Assembly: GCA_024640585.1 (NCBI GenBank)
Contig: JAHEEQ010000139.1
Location: 1-13,991 of the forward strand
Reading direction: 5' to 3'
Source of the DNA: Micrococcales bacterium
Lineage (GTDB): Bacteria > Actinomycetota > Actinomycetes > S36-B12 > UBA5976
Length of the DNA: 13,991 nucleotides
Every line of letters starts with the position of its first letter. Positions within the stretch are counted from its first letter, which is position 1. Position numbers and translations under genes: made by a program. Below the pieces are notes generated by a model that saw only the letters and a list, made by a program, of their open reading frames with translations, ran no database searches and was not told where the DNA came from. This document shows positions 6,604-13,991 of this stretch, piece by piece.

Positions 6604-6942
6604 AATCAACAATCTGTGACCGCAGCCCGTGACCTAAGTGCACTTGCAGCGGTCGAAATTGTGAGCCTGCACGCGGTTGATCTGATGACGGCTGCTGCTG
6701 TGAAACTCGGTCTTTTTGAAGGTGGCGAGGACAAACGCGACCTTGCAGAGGCCCGAATCCTCATTGAGGTTTTGGCTGGTTTTGTTGACGCTGCTGCTCG
6801 CAATATTGGCCATCACCATGCTGCCCCACTTCGAGACGGGCTTTCGACCCTGCAAAAGGCTTTCCGGGAATATTCAGCAATTCAAGATGAACCAGGCTCT
6901 GCACCTGGTGAGCGCTACACCGGCTATGTGGCTCCGAACTAG
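6586..6942 (+). CDS. DUF1844 family protein
   Basis: This is a small protein of 118 residues with the DUF1844 pattern: VDLMTAAAVKLGLFEGGED, then DLAEARILIEVLAGFVDAAARNI, then HHAAPLRDGLSTLQKAFREYSA. It is predicted mainly alpha-helical and has no membrane segment or known catalytic motif. The family has no established function that I know of. The start used is GTG at 6586 (MSDLSQNQ); an upstream in-frame GTG at 6517 would translate through the leader hairpins of infC and is unlikely. GGAAG lies about nine bases before the GTG. The gene is the only plus-strand gene in the window. It diverges from infC, a neighbour pairing that recurs in actinobacteria, and its stop shares CTAG with the opposing gene. 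Confidence 0.85.
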   Translation: MSDLSQNQQSVTAARDLSALAAVEIVSLHAVDLMTAAAVKLGLFEGGEDKRDLAEARILIEVLAGFVDAAARNIGHHHAAPLRDGLSTLQKAFREYSAIQDEPGSAPGERYTGYVAPN

Positions 6943-7394
6943 TTTTTTGGCTTAGCCAATTGCAAAAGGGCAATCCCTTGAACTGCGAATCTGTGCGGAC
7001 TTGCCATATCAATGAGCATTGCATCGAAGTTTGACTCTACACAGGAAAGCGCAATGGCATTCGCCCACTGCGCGATTGGTCTAGCGTTTGGATCCCAATC
7101 TTTAAGCGATTGCAAACTTGTAAATACTGGCAATCCCACTCGACCATTTGCGGATTTGAAAGTGACTTGTGCGATATGGCTATCTTTTTCTGAACCATCC
7201 TCATTCAAAGAATCAACTTGTGCAACCACTGGAACTAAAAGCCGCGCTGTTGCGAGAGCTGACAAAATTACACTTTCAGTAATCACAGAAGGCATTTGTG
7301 CATTTTGATTTAAGGCGACGAGTAGTTGGGGATCGGCAGAACCATCGTCACCAGCAAAATCTGATGTAAATATTTCCGTGCCGAAACGTGTCAT
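6939..7394 (-). CDS. SseB family protein
   Basis: This is a single-domain protein of 151 residues resembling actinobacterial SseB N-terminal-domain proteins. It has DDGSADPQLLVAL near residue 16, a LATARLLVPVVAQV core strand/helix (about 47-60), LPVFTSLQSLKDWDPNARPI (about 88-107) and AMLIDMASPHRFAVQG near the end. The molecular function in actinobacteria is unknown to me; the name comes from an enterobacterial gene and should not be taken as a secretion function. ATG at 7394 follows the hisG stop by two bases, so it is the last gene of the rib/his transcription unit. Its stop TAG uses the palindromic CTAG at 6939-6942 that also ends the convergent DUF1844 gene. No signal peptide is seen. Confidence 0.82.
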   Translation of the reverse strand: MTRFGTEIFTSDFAGDDGSADPQLLVALNQNAQMPSVITESVILSALATARLLVPVVAQVDSLNEDGSEKDSHIAQVTFKSANGRVGLPVFTSLQSLKDWDPNARPIAQWANAIALSCVESNFDAMLIDMASPHRFAVQGIALLQLAKPKN

Positions 7395-7396
7395 GA

Positions 7397-8242
7397 TTAC
7401 AAGCGGCAGGCGTGGATGTCGGTAACCAAAATTCCGCGAGCACCAATTTCATAAAGTGAATCCATGATGGTGTGTACGTCTGCTTTCAAAACCATAGCAC
7501 GCACTGCTGCCCAGTTTGGATCAGCAAGATCCGAAACAGTTGGACTTTCAATTCCTGGTGTCATCTCGCAAGCCTTTTGTAAATTCTCACGCTTAATGTC
7601 GTAATCAACCAAAACATATGCTCGGGCAACCATTACACCTTGTAAACGCCTTACGAATGTGTCAACAACTGGATCGATTTCTGCACCTTTTCGGCGAACC
7701 ACAATCGCTTCAGATTTGAAAAGGGGTTGACCAATGATTTCAAGACCAGCTTGGCGCAGTGTGGTTCCGGTTGCAACAACATCGGCAACCCAGTCTGCAA
7801 CTCCTAGCGCTACTGCATTTTCTACAGCACCATCAAGTTTTACAATTTTTGCCGAGATTTTGTTTTCGTCGAGCCAAGTTTGCAAAAGAGTTGGATATGA
7901 ACAGGCAATACGTTTGCCAGAAACATCGGCAATTGAAGATGCAGCGCCAATTGGTGCTGCGAGGCGGAAAGTGGATCCGCCAAAACCAAGCTCCAAAATT
8001 TCATCGGCCTCAGCAGCCGAATCACTCAACATGTCTCGGCCAGTGATGCCAAGGTCTAGTTTTCCGCTACCTACATAGATTGCGACATCTTTTGGTCGCA
8101 AAAAGAAGAATTCTGCATCATTAGCAGGATCGTGAATAACTAGTTTGTCGTTGCTTCCAGATTGGAGATATCCAGCTTCACGTAACATCTCTTTTGCTGG
8201 TTCGGCCAATTGACCTTTGTTTGGAATCGCAATACGCAACAT
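7397..8242 (-). CDS. hisG: ATP phosphoribosyltransferase, long form
   Basis: HisG catalyses the first and committed step of histidine synthesis, ATP plus PRPP to phosphoribosyl-ATP. At 281 residues it is the long type, which carries its own C-terminal regulatory domain and does not need HisZ. Visible features are the start MLRIAIPNKGQLAEPA, the GKLDLGITGRDML segment (60-72), the PRPP-binding stretch ADWVADVVATGTTLRQ (149-164), and the ACT-like HisG_C domain (about 208-281) ending IHACRL. The C-terminal domain mediates histidine feedback inhibition in characterised long-form enzymes. ATG at 8242 follows the hisE stop by two bases with no Shine-Dalgarno sequence, suggesting coupled translation. 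Confidence 0.97.
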   Translation of the reverse strand: MLRIAIPNKGQLAEPAKEMLREAGYLQSGSNDKLVIHDPANDAEFFFLRPKDVAIYVGSGKLDLGITGRDMLSDSAAEADEILELGFGGSTFRLAAPIGAASSIADVSGKRIACSYPTLLQTWLDENKISAKIVKLDGAVENAVALGVADWVADVVATGTTLRQAGLEIIGQPLFKSEAIVVRRKGAEIDPVVDTFVRRLQGVMVARAYVLVDYDIKRENLQKACEMTPGIESPTVSDLADPNWAAVRAMVLKADVHTIMDSLYEIGARGILVTDIHACRL

Positions 8243-8244
8243 AT

Positions 8245-8508
8245 TTAAAGCTTTCGGTAAACGTCTTCGAGCTTGATGCCGCGAGCGAGCATCAACGCTT
8301 GGATTTGATATAGCAATTGTGAAATCTCTTCGGCCGCACGTTCATCGGATTCAAATTCCGAAGCCATCCATGCTTCGGCTGCCTCTTCGACAACTTTCTT
8401 GCCAACCGCATGAACTCCTGCAGCCACATGATTTACCGTCGAGGAGTTCGGATCTGCGGTTTGAATCTTCAAATTAAGTTCATTCCACAATTCGTCAAAT
8501 GATTTCAT
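8245..8508 (-). CDS. hisE: phosphoribosyl-ATP pyrophosphohydrolase
   Basis: HisE hydrolyses phosphoribosyl-ATP to phosphoribosyl-AMP and pyrophosphate, the second histidine step, directly after HisG. At 87 residues it is a stand-alone HisE and not a HisIE fusion. The all-alpha MazG-like fold is indicated by the metal-binding VVEEAAEAW (34-42) and [14 protein letters not shown] (60-73), and by the ending [12 protein letters not shown]. The EISQLLY form, in place of the proteobacterial EADLLYH form, is typical of actinobacteria. The gene lies nine bases after ribH and two before hisG, and has no clear ribosome binding site. Confidence 0.95.
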   Translation of the reverse strand: MKSFDELWNELNLKIQTADPNSSTVNHVAAGVHAVGKKVVEEAAEAWMASEFESDERAAEEISQLLYQIQALMLARGIKLEDVYRKL

Positions 8509-8517
8509 GCGCGAATT

Positions 8518-8985
8518 CTACTTACGAATTTTCTTTAAAACATCGAGTGACGCAATGACTGCTTCTGCAGCCTCAACACCTTTGTTGTCACCTTCATAGG
8601 GGGTTTGACTGCGATCTAATGCCTGCTTTTCGTTGTCGACTGTGAGCAAACCAAATCCAATTGGCTTATTCCATTCAAGAATAATTTGGTTGACTCCTGA
8701 TGTAACCGCATCGCAAACATATTCAAAGTGCGGTGTATCACCACGGATTACAACGCCAAGTGCTACTACGGCATCGAAATTTTCCAGCGCAACCTTGCAA
8801 GCCAGGGGAATCTCAAAAGCTCCAGCAACTCGAAAGGTTTCGAAGTCTGCTTCTGCCTTAGTTAGAGCGGCTTCTGCTCCAGTAATCAATTGATTCATGA
8901 TTTGGTTATGCCAAGCCGACGCAATGATTGCGACTTTCGCACCTTTGGCAATATTTTTGAAACTTGGCGCACCTTCACGACTCAT
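8518..8985 (-). CDS. ribH: 6,7-dimethyl-8-ribityllumazine synthase
   Basis: RibH condenses 3,4-dihydroxy-2-butanone 4-phosphate (from RibBA) with the ribitylaminopyrimidine to give lumazine, the penultimate step to riboflavin. It usually assembles as a pentamer or 60-mer capsid. It is 155 residues, the usual length. Motifs are the aromatic substrate contact in IASAWHNQI (21-29), GAFEIP (55-60), the catalytic histidine in [12 protein letters not shown] (His86) and [15 protein letters not shown] (112-126, with Arg125 for phosphate). The start ATG overlaps the ribBA stop in an ATGA, so translation is probably coupled. Confidence 0.97.
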   Translation of the reverse strand: MSREGAPSFKNIAKGAKVAIIASAWHNQIMNQLITGAEAALTKAEADFETFRVAGAFEIPLACKVALENFDAVVALGVVIRGDTPHFEYVCDAVTSGVNQIILEWNKPIGFGLLTVDNEKQALDRSQTPYEGDNKGVEAAEAVIASLDVLKKIRK

Positions 8986-10205
8986 TGATTTTCCACCTTT
9001 ATTTCGTGTCCCATCTTGTCACGCTTTGTCCGCAGGTAATCGATGTTCGATTCATTTGGGGAAATCTCAATTTGGACTCGTTCTACGATGGATAATCCAT
9101 AGCCTTCTAGTCCCGCTCTTTTTGCAGGGTTGTTTGTAAGTAATCGCATCGTTTTAATTCCAAGGTCGACCAAAATCTGCGCGCCTGTTCCATAATCGCG
9201 ACTATCTGCTGGCATACCAAGTTTCAGATTCGCTTCAACCGTGTCAAAACCTTGCTCCTGGAGTTCGTATGCTTGCAATTTATTAAGCAAACCAATTCCG
9301 CGACCTTCATGCCCGCGCATATAGAGCAATACTCCCCGACCTTCACGAGCGATTTGCCTCATAGCCGCATGCAATTGCGGACCGCAGTCACACCGTCTTG
9401 ATCCGAACGCGTCACCTGTCAAACATTCTGAATGAACTCGAACCAAAACTTGCTCGCCATCGCCAATGTCACCTTTGACCAAAGCGACATGTTCAATTCC
9501 ATCAACTTTGCTTCTAAAGCCAACTGCTTGGAAATCGCCATACTCAGTTGGCATTTTTGCAGATGCAATTCGTTCGACCTGGTTTTCTGTGTGACGTATA
9601 TGCGAAATCAATTGCGCAATGCTGATCATCTTTAAGTTGTTTACGTTTGCGAATTCGCGGCATGCATCCGCTCGCATCATGGAACCATCATCATGTACAA
9701 GTTCTGAAATAACTCCAACAGGTGGTAGCTTTGCAAGTCTTGCTAAATCGACAGCGGCTTCAGTGTGGCCAGCACGTCGCAATACCCCTCCAGGCACTGC
9801 GCGTAAAGGGAAAATGTGACCCGGCCTTGTGAAATCTGTGGCAATCGAATTCGCATCTGAAAGTTTTGCAACTGTCGTAATGCGATCTGCAGCCGAAATG
9901 CCGGTGGCGATGCCTTCTTTTGCATCCACTGAAACTGTGTACGCGGTTCCTTTTGCATCTTCATTTACATTTGTCATTGGTGGAATATTTAAACGATCCA
10001 ACCAATCACCTGGCATTGGCACGCAAACCACACCGCTGGTGTGACGAATTGTGAAAGCCATCAATTCTGTTGTGGCTAACGAACCTGCAAAAATTAAATC
10101 GCCTTCGTTTTCGCGATCCTCATCGTCAACAACAACGACTGCCTCACCGCGCGCAATAGCTGCAATTGCGTCTGCAACAGAATCTAGTTCCCAATCGGTT
10201 GTCAT
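8982..10205 (-). CDS. ribBA: bifunctional DHBP synthase / GTP cyclohydrolase II
   Basis: This is a two-domain riboflavin enzyme of 407 residues. The N-terminal half (about 5-205) is 3,4-dihydroxy-2-butanone-4-phosphate synthase acting on ribulose 5-phosphate, with the acidic metal site [11 protein letters not shown] (27-37), [11 protein letters not shown] (126-136) and the [11 protein letters not shown] stretch (144-154). The C-terminal half (about 210-400) is GTP cyclohydrolase II, with the zinc site Cys261-x10-Cys272-x-Cys274 in [27 protein letters not shown] (297-306) and the TNNPAKR segment near 358. Both active sites look intact. It overlaps ribE by one base (TAATG) upstream and ribH by four bases downstream. 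Its N-terminal substrate is supplied by Rpe, encoded in the same operon. Confidence 0.98.
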   Translation of the reverse strand: MTTDWELDSVADAIAAIARGEAVVVVDDEDRENEGDLIFAGSLATTELMAFTIRHTSGVVCVPMPGDWLDRLNIPPMTNVNEDAKGTAYTVSVDAKEGIATGISAADRITTVAKLSDANSIATDFTRPGHIFPLRAVPGGVLRRAGHTEAAVDLARLAKLPPVGVISELVHDDGSMMRADACREFANVNNLKMISIAQLISHIRHTENQVERIASAKMPTEYGDFQAVGFRSKVDGIEHVALVKGDIGDGEQVLVRVHSECLTGDAFGSRRCDCGPQLHAAMRQIAREGRGVLLYMRGHEGRGIGLLNKLQAYELQEQGFDTVEANLKLGMPADSRDYGTGAQILVDLGIKTMRLLTNNPAKRAGLEGYGLSIVERVQIEISPNESNIDYLRTKRDKMGHEIKVENQ

Positions 10206-10789
10206 TATTTTTGCAACAATCTCTCTACGTGCCGAGCCAAAATATCACTTTCTAAATTTACGAAATCGCCTGTTACCAATAGTCCCAAGTTTGTGTTTTG
10301 CAAGGTAGCAGGAATTAGTGAAACCTCAAACCAAGTATCTCCAAGATTTGAGACCGTTAATGAAACGCCTTCGACAGTGATCGAACCGCGTGCCACTACA
10401 TACTTTGCAATTGTTTGTGGCAGAGAAATCCGAACAACTTCCCAGTCCGGATGTTTGGTGCGATCTAAAATTTCTCCGACTGCGTCAACATGTCCTTGCA
10501 CCATGTGCCCACCAAATCGACTGTCTGGTTGCATGGCTAGCTCAAGGTTGACCTTGTCACCAGATTTGAGTTTGCCAATACTTGTCATTACGAGGGTTTG
10601 ACCCATTACATCAGCACTGAAATTTTCGTCTGTGATCTCAATCGCGGTGAGACAAACGCCGTTGACACTGACGCTATCCCCTTCGTTCAAATCCGCACAG
10701 AATGGGGCATTTACGGTGATTACGGCAGCATCGTTGGTATGCATGAGGCTAGAGACACTCCCTAGCGCGCTGACAATCCCGGTGAACAT
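10205..10789 (-). CDS. ribE: riboflavin synthase, alpha chain
   Basis: This enzyme dismutates two lumazine molecules to riboflavin and the pyrimidine precursor. It is 194 residues, slightly shorter than many homologues (200-215). Two homologous lumazine-binding barrels are seen: [10 protein letters not shown] plus [12 protein letters not shown] (41-52) and [10 protein letters not shown] (93-102) in the first, and [13 protein letters not shown] (135-147) with [13 protein letters not shown] (154-166) in the second. The C-terminal trimerisation helix (about 176-194) is present. The gene begins 21 nt after ribD. In place of a Shine-Dalgarno sequence, that gap contains a small hairpin (GGTTA-GCCT-TAACC). 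Confidence 0.96.
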   Translation of the reverse strand: MFTGIVSALGSVSSLMHTNDAAVITVNAPFCADLNEGDSVSVNGVCLTAIEITDENFSADVMGQTLVMTSIGKLKSGDKVNLELAMQPDSRFGGHMVQGHVDAVGEILDRTKHPDWEVVRISLPQTIAKYVVARGSITVEGVSLTVSNLGDTWFEVSLIPATLQNTNLGLLVTGDFVNLESDILARHVERLLQK

Positions 10790-10790
10790 G

Positions 10791-10804
10791 GGTTAAGGCT
10801 AACC
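10791..10804 (-). repeat. small inverted repeat directly before ribE
   Basis: GGTTA-GCCT-TAACC forms a 5-bp stem with a 4-nt loop and ends one base before the ribE ATG. It occupies the place where a ribosome binding site would be expected. No U-tract follows, so it is not a terminator. Confidence 0.4.
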
Positions 10805-10810
10805 GCTCAC

Positions 10811-11767
10811 TCATGCAGGGGCATAAACGGTGAGCTCATCCCCACCAAATCTTTGCTGTTTTTGCACTTTCCAAATTGACCTATCAAAGACTGGGGACGC
10901 AATGCCAGAGCCAAATTCGCTCTCGCCTTCAAACACCCATATTTCATCTACAAGTTCTGCGTTCAAAAAGCTTTGGGCCAACTCTTTTCCACCTTCGAGC
11001 AAAACAGATTGCACTCCGTCTAGAGCCAATTGCTGTAGGGCCACTTTGGGATCGTGAGTTTTTAACAATTTGGCGTGTGGCATTGCAGCGGATACGTCAG
11101 TCATTCCCATCACGTACGCGGTTGGTTGCTGAAGCGCTCCATCAATCCGTGCATTTAGTTGCGGTTTGTCAAACAGCGCAGTTTTAGTACCAACTAGCAC
11201 TGCATCCGATTGCGCGCGCAAAACGTGAACCTGATGGCGAGAATGCTCATTTGAAATCCATTTACTACTGCCATCAATTTGAGCAATAAAACCATCTTTT
11301 GTAACTGCATATTTCAATCTCACAAATGGAAGCTTTGAATGTTGACTATGTAGCCAAGGTGCAAGTGCAGACTTTGCCTCATAGCTTGCGATACCTGTTA
11401 CAACTTCGATTCCAGCATTCTTAAGTTTTTCGCTTCCGCCACCTGCAACACTTGAATCGGAGATTGCAAAAACCACACTCTTTACTTTTTTAGATATGAG
11501 GTAGTCGGCACAGGGTGGAGTTTTGCCAAAGTGTGAACAAGGTTCGAGTGATACATAAACAGTGGCGCCGACTATTTGTTCGCCTGCCGATTCACAAGCA
11601 ATAACTTCAGCATGGGGTCCCCCGGCTTTTTCGTGAATTCCAAAACCAATCTCAACACCATCTTTAACGACAAGACATCCAACTTTTGGATTTGGACTTG
11701 GATTGAATAAAGATTCATCGACTCGTCTGCAAAGTTCGAACATGAACTTTTCATCGGCGGTTGTCAC
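10811..11767 (-). CDS. ribD: bifunctional deaminase/reductase of riboflavin synthesis
   Basis: RibD deaminates and then reduces the pyrimidine product of GTP cyclohydrolase II. With GTG at 11767 as start it has 318 residues (MTTADEKFMFELCRR). That GTG overlaps the rpe stop as GTGA, the same style of junction as elsewhere in this operon; a TTG five codons upstream is the alternative. The deaminase domain (about 1-145) has the zinc ligands His52 in GPHAEV, and Cys77 and Cys86 in SLEPCSHFGKTPPCADYL, with catalytic Glu54. The reductase domain (about 146-318) begins PFVRLKYAVTKDGFIA and includes VLVGTKTALFD (190-200) and LLEGGKELAQSF. Both halves look complete. Confidence 0.95.
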   Translation of the reverse strand: MTTADEKFMFELCRRVDESLFNPSPNPKVGCLVVKDGVEIGFGIHEKAGGPHAEVIACESAGEQIVGATVYVSLEPCSHFGKTPPCADYLISKKVKSVVFAISDSSVAGGGSEKLKNAGIEVVTGIASYEAKSALAPWLHSQHSKLPFVRLKYAVTKDGFIAQIDGSSKWISNEHSRHQVHVLRAQSDAVLVGTKTALFDKPQLNARIDGALQQPTAYVMGMTDVSAAMPHAKLLKTHDPKVALQQLALDGVQSVLLEGGKELAQSFLNAELVDEIWVFEGESEFGSGIASPVFDRSIWKVQKQQRFGGDELTVYAPA

Positions 11768-12450
11768 CCGCCACACCACCAAGATTTTGATTGCGCATCA
11801 GCAGCTAGTGCCCTTAAATCGGAACACGCCTTGGCTGGATCATCAGTTCTGAAAACTGCATGACCTGCGACGAAAATGTCAGCACCAGCATCGGCGCACT
11901 GCTCAATAGTTTTTGCGCCGACTCCACCATCAACTTGGATAGCAAGTTTCAAGTCATCTCTACTGATAATTTCGCGTGCTCGCTTAACTTTTCCTAGCAT
12001 GTCGGCCATGAATGACTGTCCGCTAAAGCCCGGTTCAACTGTCATCACTAAAAGCATGTCTAAATGCGGAAGTAAATCCTCAACCGTATCGAGTTTTGTT
12101 CCTGGTTTAATTCCCATGCCAACCAATCCACCGGCGGTGCGAATTCCCGCAATTACTTGCCCAGGATCTTTTGCAGCTTCATAATGAAATGTCACACTCT
12201 TACAACCAGCTTCAGCATATTGCGGCGCCCACCGCTCCGGATTTTCAATCATCAAATGGGCATCGATTGGGGTTGAAACTACTTCACGCAGACGTTCGAC
12301 GATTGGCAGGCCAAAAGTCAGATTCGGGACAAAGTGATAGTCCATTACATCTACGTGCAGGTAGTCACATGCACTCGCAATGCCTTTGACTTCTGCACCA
12401 AAATTCGCAAAGTCACTTGAAAGGATGGATGGGTTGATTGATACTGCCAT
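11764..12450 (-). CDS. rpe: ribulose-phosphate 3-epimerase
   Basis: Rpe interconverts ribulose 5-phosphate and xylulose 5-phosphate in the pentose phosphate pathway, and so sets the pool of the RibBA substrate. It is a 228-residue TIM barrel of normal length. Metal and catalytic residues are visible: His32 and Asp34 in YLHVDVMD, His65 in DAHLMI, and Asp174 in IQVDGGV, plus MTVEPGFSGQSF (136-147) and the phosphate-binding VAGHAVF (194-200). The usual DGHFVPN reads DYHFVPN here (Tyr38), a variable position in this family. The short C-terminal tail ending SKSWWCGG runs into ribD by a 4-nt overlap. The gene starts nine bases after rsmB with no clear ribosome binding site. Confidence 0.96.
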   Translation of the reverse strand: MAVSINPSILSSDFANFGAEVKGIASACDYLHVDVMDYHFVPNLTFGLPIVERLREVVSTPIDAHLMIENPERWAPQYAEAGCKSVTFHYEAAKDPGQVIAGIRTAGGLVGMGIKPGTKLDTVEDLLPHLDMLLVMTVEPGFSGQSFMADMLGKVKRAREIISRDDLKLAIQVDGGVGAKTIEQCADAGADIFVAGHAVFRTDDPAKACSDLRALAADAQSKSWWCGG

Positions 12451-12459
12451 GGCTCAAGA

Positions 12460-13818
12460 TTAGTCGCGGGTTAGAAGTGCGATGAACATTCCGTCTGTGT
12501 CATGTAGATGCGGCCATAACTTTACAAAATCACCTTGATTTGGCAGCTCAGAAGCGTGTTTTAGACCTGGGACACTTTGCAAGGCAGCTGGTGCGGAAAG
12601 TAATCGAACTGACTTATTCGCAGCCAAAACGTCTTCAACTACAAATTCAGTTTCAGCCAAATGAGGTGAACAAGTTGCATAAGCAACTACTCCACCAGGT
12701 CGGACTGCACGAAGAGCATTTTCGAGCAACCCTCTTTGAATTTTGGCAAGTGAACCTACATCTTTTGGCAGTCTGCGCCAACGGCTTTCTGCGCGTCGGC
12801 GAAGTACACCCAAACCTGTACATGGCGCATCGACAAGAACTCGATCAAAAGTTCCGACAGCAAATTGTTCATCGGTACCATCTGCAACTATTGTTTTGTG
12901 AATACCGCGAACAGCCTTAAGTGCATTCTCAACCAACTTAGCTCGATGTTCTTGAAGCTCCACTGTTGTTAATTGCGCCCCGCGTTCGTTTGCAACAAAT
13001 TTCAAAAGTGCCGCTTTGCCGCCAGGTCCTGCACAAAGGTCTAACCAGTTTTCATCCATGCCTTCGAGTGGTGCACTTGCCAAAGTAAGTGCCACCAATT
13101 GTGACCCTTCGTCTTGAACACCTGCAACCCCACTTCGTATTTCAGAGAGGCTATGCGGTTGAACATTAATTTGAACAGCATATGGTGAGTAATGTCCTTC
13201 ACCGCAGCCTTTGTCCAGTAAGTCTTCAACTACTTGGAAACCGGCGCGCGAAACGCCAGTGATGCCAGGTCGATCATTGTCTTTTGCAAGTAGCTCTTTC
13301 AATTCATTTTTATGATTGCCAAGCGCGTCCCGCAGTGCGCCAACAATCCAGCGAGGATGCGAATATTCAATCGCAAGTTTTTCCGACTCATCTTGCACTT
13401 TTGCAGTGACAATCTCGGTCCAGGTTGCCAAATCTTTTTCGCTAACGCGTCGTAAAACTGCATTTACAAAACCACCAGCACTACGAAGTCGAACATAGGC
13501 AGTTAGATCGACTGTTGTTGAAACTGCCGCGTGATCCGGGACTCGCATGAAAAGTAATTGATAAACACCAAGGCGTAATACATCTCGAAGGGGTGGATCG
13601 ATACGATCTATATCACGATCTCCGCCCGACACAATAATTGCATCAATCAGGCCACGCATACGCAAAGTTCCTGAAACTAATTCGGTCACAAAAGCAGCAT
13701 CACGAACATCGAGCTCTGCGTCTTCAATGTGCTTTGGTAAAACTAAATTTGTGTATGCGTCATTTTGCGCAACGTCTGCAAGTACATCGTATGCAACCTC
13801 GCGCGGGTTCTTAACCAT
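12460..13818 (-). CDS. rsmB: 16S rRNA (cytosine(967)-C(5))-methyltransferase
   Basis: RsmB (Sun/Fmu) methylates C967-equivalent cytosine of 16S rRNA with S-adenosylmethionine. ATG at 13818 gives 452 residues. A longer in-frame start at 13869 exists, but its first 17 codons are the fmt C-terminus read in another frame. The chosen ATG overlaps the fmt stop by eight bases (ATGGTTAA), and MVKNPREVAYDVLADV is the normal family start. Residues about 1-130 form the NusB-like RNA-binding domain (FVTELVSGTLR, GGFVNAVLRRV). The methyltransferase domain follows, with motif I LDLCAGPGGKAALL (259-272), motif IV DAPCTGLGVLRR (330-341; Cys333) and motif VI YATCSPHLAETE (380-391; Cys383, catalytic in the family). 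Confidence 0.96.
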   Translation of the reverse strand: MVKNPREVAYDVLADVAQNDAYTNLVLPKHIEDAELDVRDAAFVTELVSGTLRMRGLIDAIIVSGGDRDIDRIDPPLRDVLRLGVYQLLFMRVPDHAAVSTTVDLTAYVRLRSAGGFVNAVLRRVSEKDLATWTEIVTAKVQDESEKLAIEYSHPRWIVGALRDALGNHKNELKELLAKDNDRPGITGVSRAGFQVVEDLLDKGCGEGHYSPYAVQINVQPHSLSEIRSGVAGVQDEGSQLVALTLASAPLEGMDENWLDLCAGPGGKAALLKFVANERGAQLTTVELQEHRAKLVENALKAVRGIHKTIVADGTDEQFAVGTFDRVLVDAPCTGLGVLRRRAESRWRRLPKDVGSLAKIQRGLLENALRAVRPGGVVAYATCSPHLAETEFVVEDVLAANKSVRLLSAPAALQSVPGLKHASELPNQGDFVKLWPHLHDTDGMFIALLTRD

Positions 13819-13991
13819 TTGTAAACACTCCGACTGAATCTCGTAGTCCCCTAGCCCAGGCAGCCGCATCCATCCAACCCTTGCCCGCAGGTTTCACAGT
13901 TGAGAGTTTTACATCCGTCGAACCGGTACCCACATAAACAGCTGTTTTTTCAATTCGCAAAACACCTGGTTGCAAATTTTCTTCGACTGTC
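13811..13991 (-). CDS. fmt: methionyl-tRNA formyltransferase, C-terminal end only
   Basis: Fmt formylates the initiator Met-tRNA using 10-formyltetrahydrofolate. Only the last 59 codons are inside the window; the gene begins beyond the right edge. The fragment is the C-terminal OB-fold domain, reading LQPGVLRIEKTAVYVGTG, then VKLSTVKPAGKGWMDAAAW, then ARGLRDSVGVFTNG before TAA (13811-13813). The PAGK-x-MDAAAWARG pattern is characteristic of actinobacterial Fmt. It overlaps rsmB by eight bases in a different frame, so the two are likely cotranscribed. No frameshift or truncation is seen in the visible part. Confidence 0.92.
   Translation of the reverse strand, partial: TVEENLQPGVLRIEKTAVYVGTGSTDVKLSTVKPAGKGWMDAAAWARGLRDSVGVFTNG

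Noticed and set aside
11768..11782. TTG start for ribD at 11782
   Set aside because: It would overlap rpe by 19 bases and add five residues of no family resemblance. The GTG at 11767 gives a GTGA junction and a normal RibD N-terminus.
8982..12450. FMN riboswitch within the rib gene cluster
   Set aside because: The rib genes are joined by gaps of at most 21 nt or overlap. There is no room for the roughly 140-nt rfn element.
13819..13869. A longer rsmB start at 13869, or an in-frame fmt-rsmB fusion
   Set aside because: The 17 extra codons overlap the fmt C-terminus in another frame. The fmt frame reads a normal MDAAAWARG tail to its own TAA, and the family start matches the ATG at 13818.

Overview
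The window looks like a dense chromosomal segment from a streamlined, low-GC actinobacterium. By eye the GC is in the mid-40s percent, which is low for the phylum; it was not computed. A freshwater acI-type lineage (Ca. Planktophila / Nanopelagicus relatives) is my best guess. The phylum call rests on three things: gene order (fmt-rsmB-rpe-rib genes-hisE-hisG, and infC-rpmI-rplT-TrmH/SpoU methyltransferase-pheS-pheT-argC), a DUF1844 gene beside infC, and actinobacterial variants such as EISQLLY in HisE and the WARG tail of Fmt. The genus-level guess is inference only. No mobile elements, CRISPR arrays, tRNAs or rRNAs were seen, and no stretch over 300 bases lacks a gene.

Right block (minus strand, 13991 down to 6939): a tightly packed probable operon reads fmt (3' end only), rsmB, rpe, ribD, ribE, ribBA, ribH, hisE, hisG and an SseB-family gene. 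Gaps run from 2 to 21 nt, and several stop/start pairs overlap (ATGGTTAA, GTGA, TAATG, ATGA). It joins initiator-tRNA formylation, 16S rRNA m5C methylation, ribulose-5-phosphate supply, the complete riboflavin synthase set apart from the pyrimidine phosphatase, and two early histidine enzymes.

Middle: one short plus-strand gene (DUF1844, 6586-6942) ends on the same CTAG that terminates the SseB-family gene. It is divergent from infC.

Left block (minus strand, 6372 down to 1): infC-rpmI-rplT-TrmH/SpoU-pheS-pheT, then argC, which runs off the left edge. infC appears to start at an AUC codon behind a perfect AAGGAGG. A roughly 195-nt leader precedes it. This leader holds an intrinsic-terminator hairpin whose 5' arm can instead pair with a segment 91 nt upstream, a classic attenuator arrangement; it is the most interesting feature in the window. 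argC has its own promoter, with the -10 box placed so that transcription should begin at the A of its ATG (leaderless).
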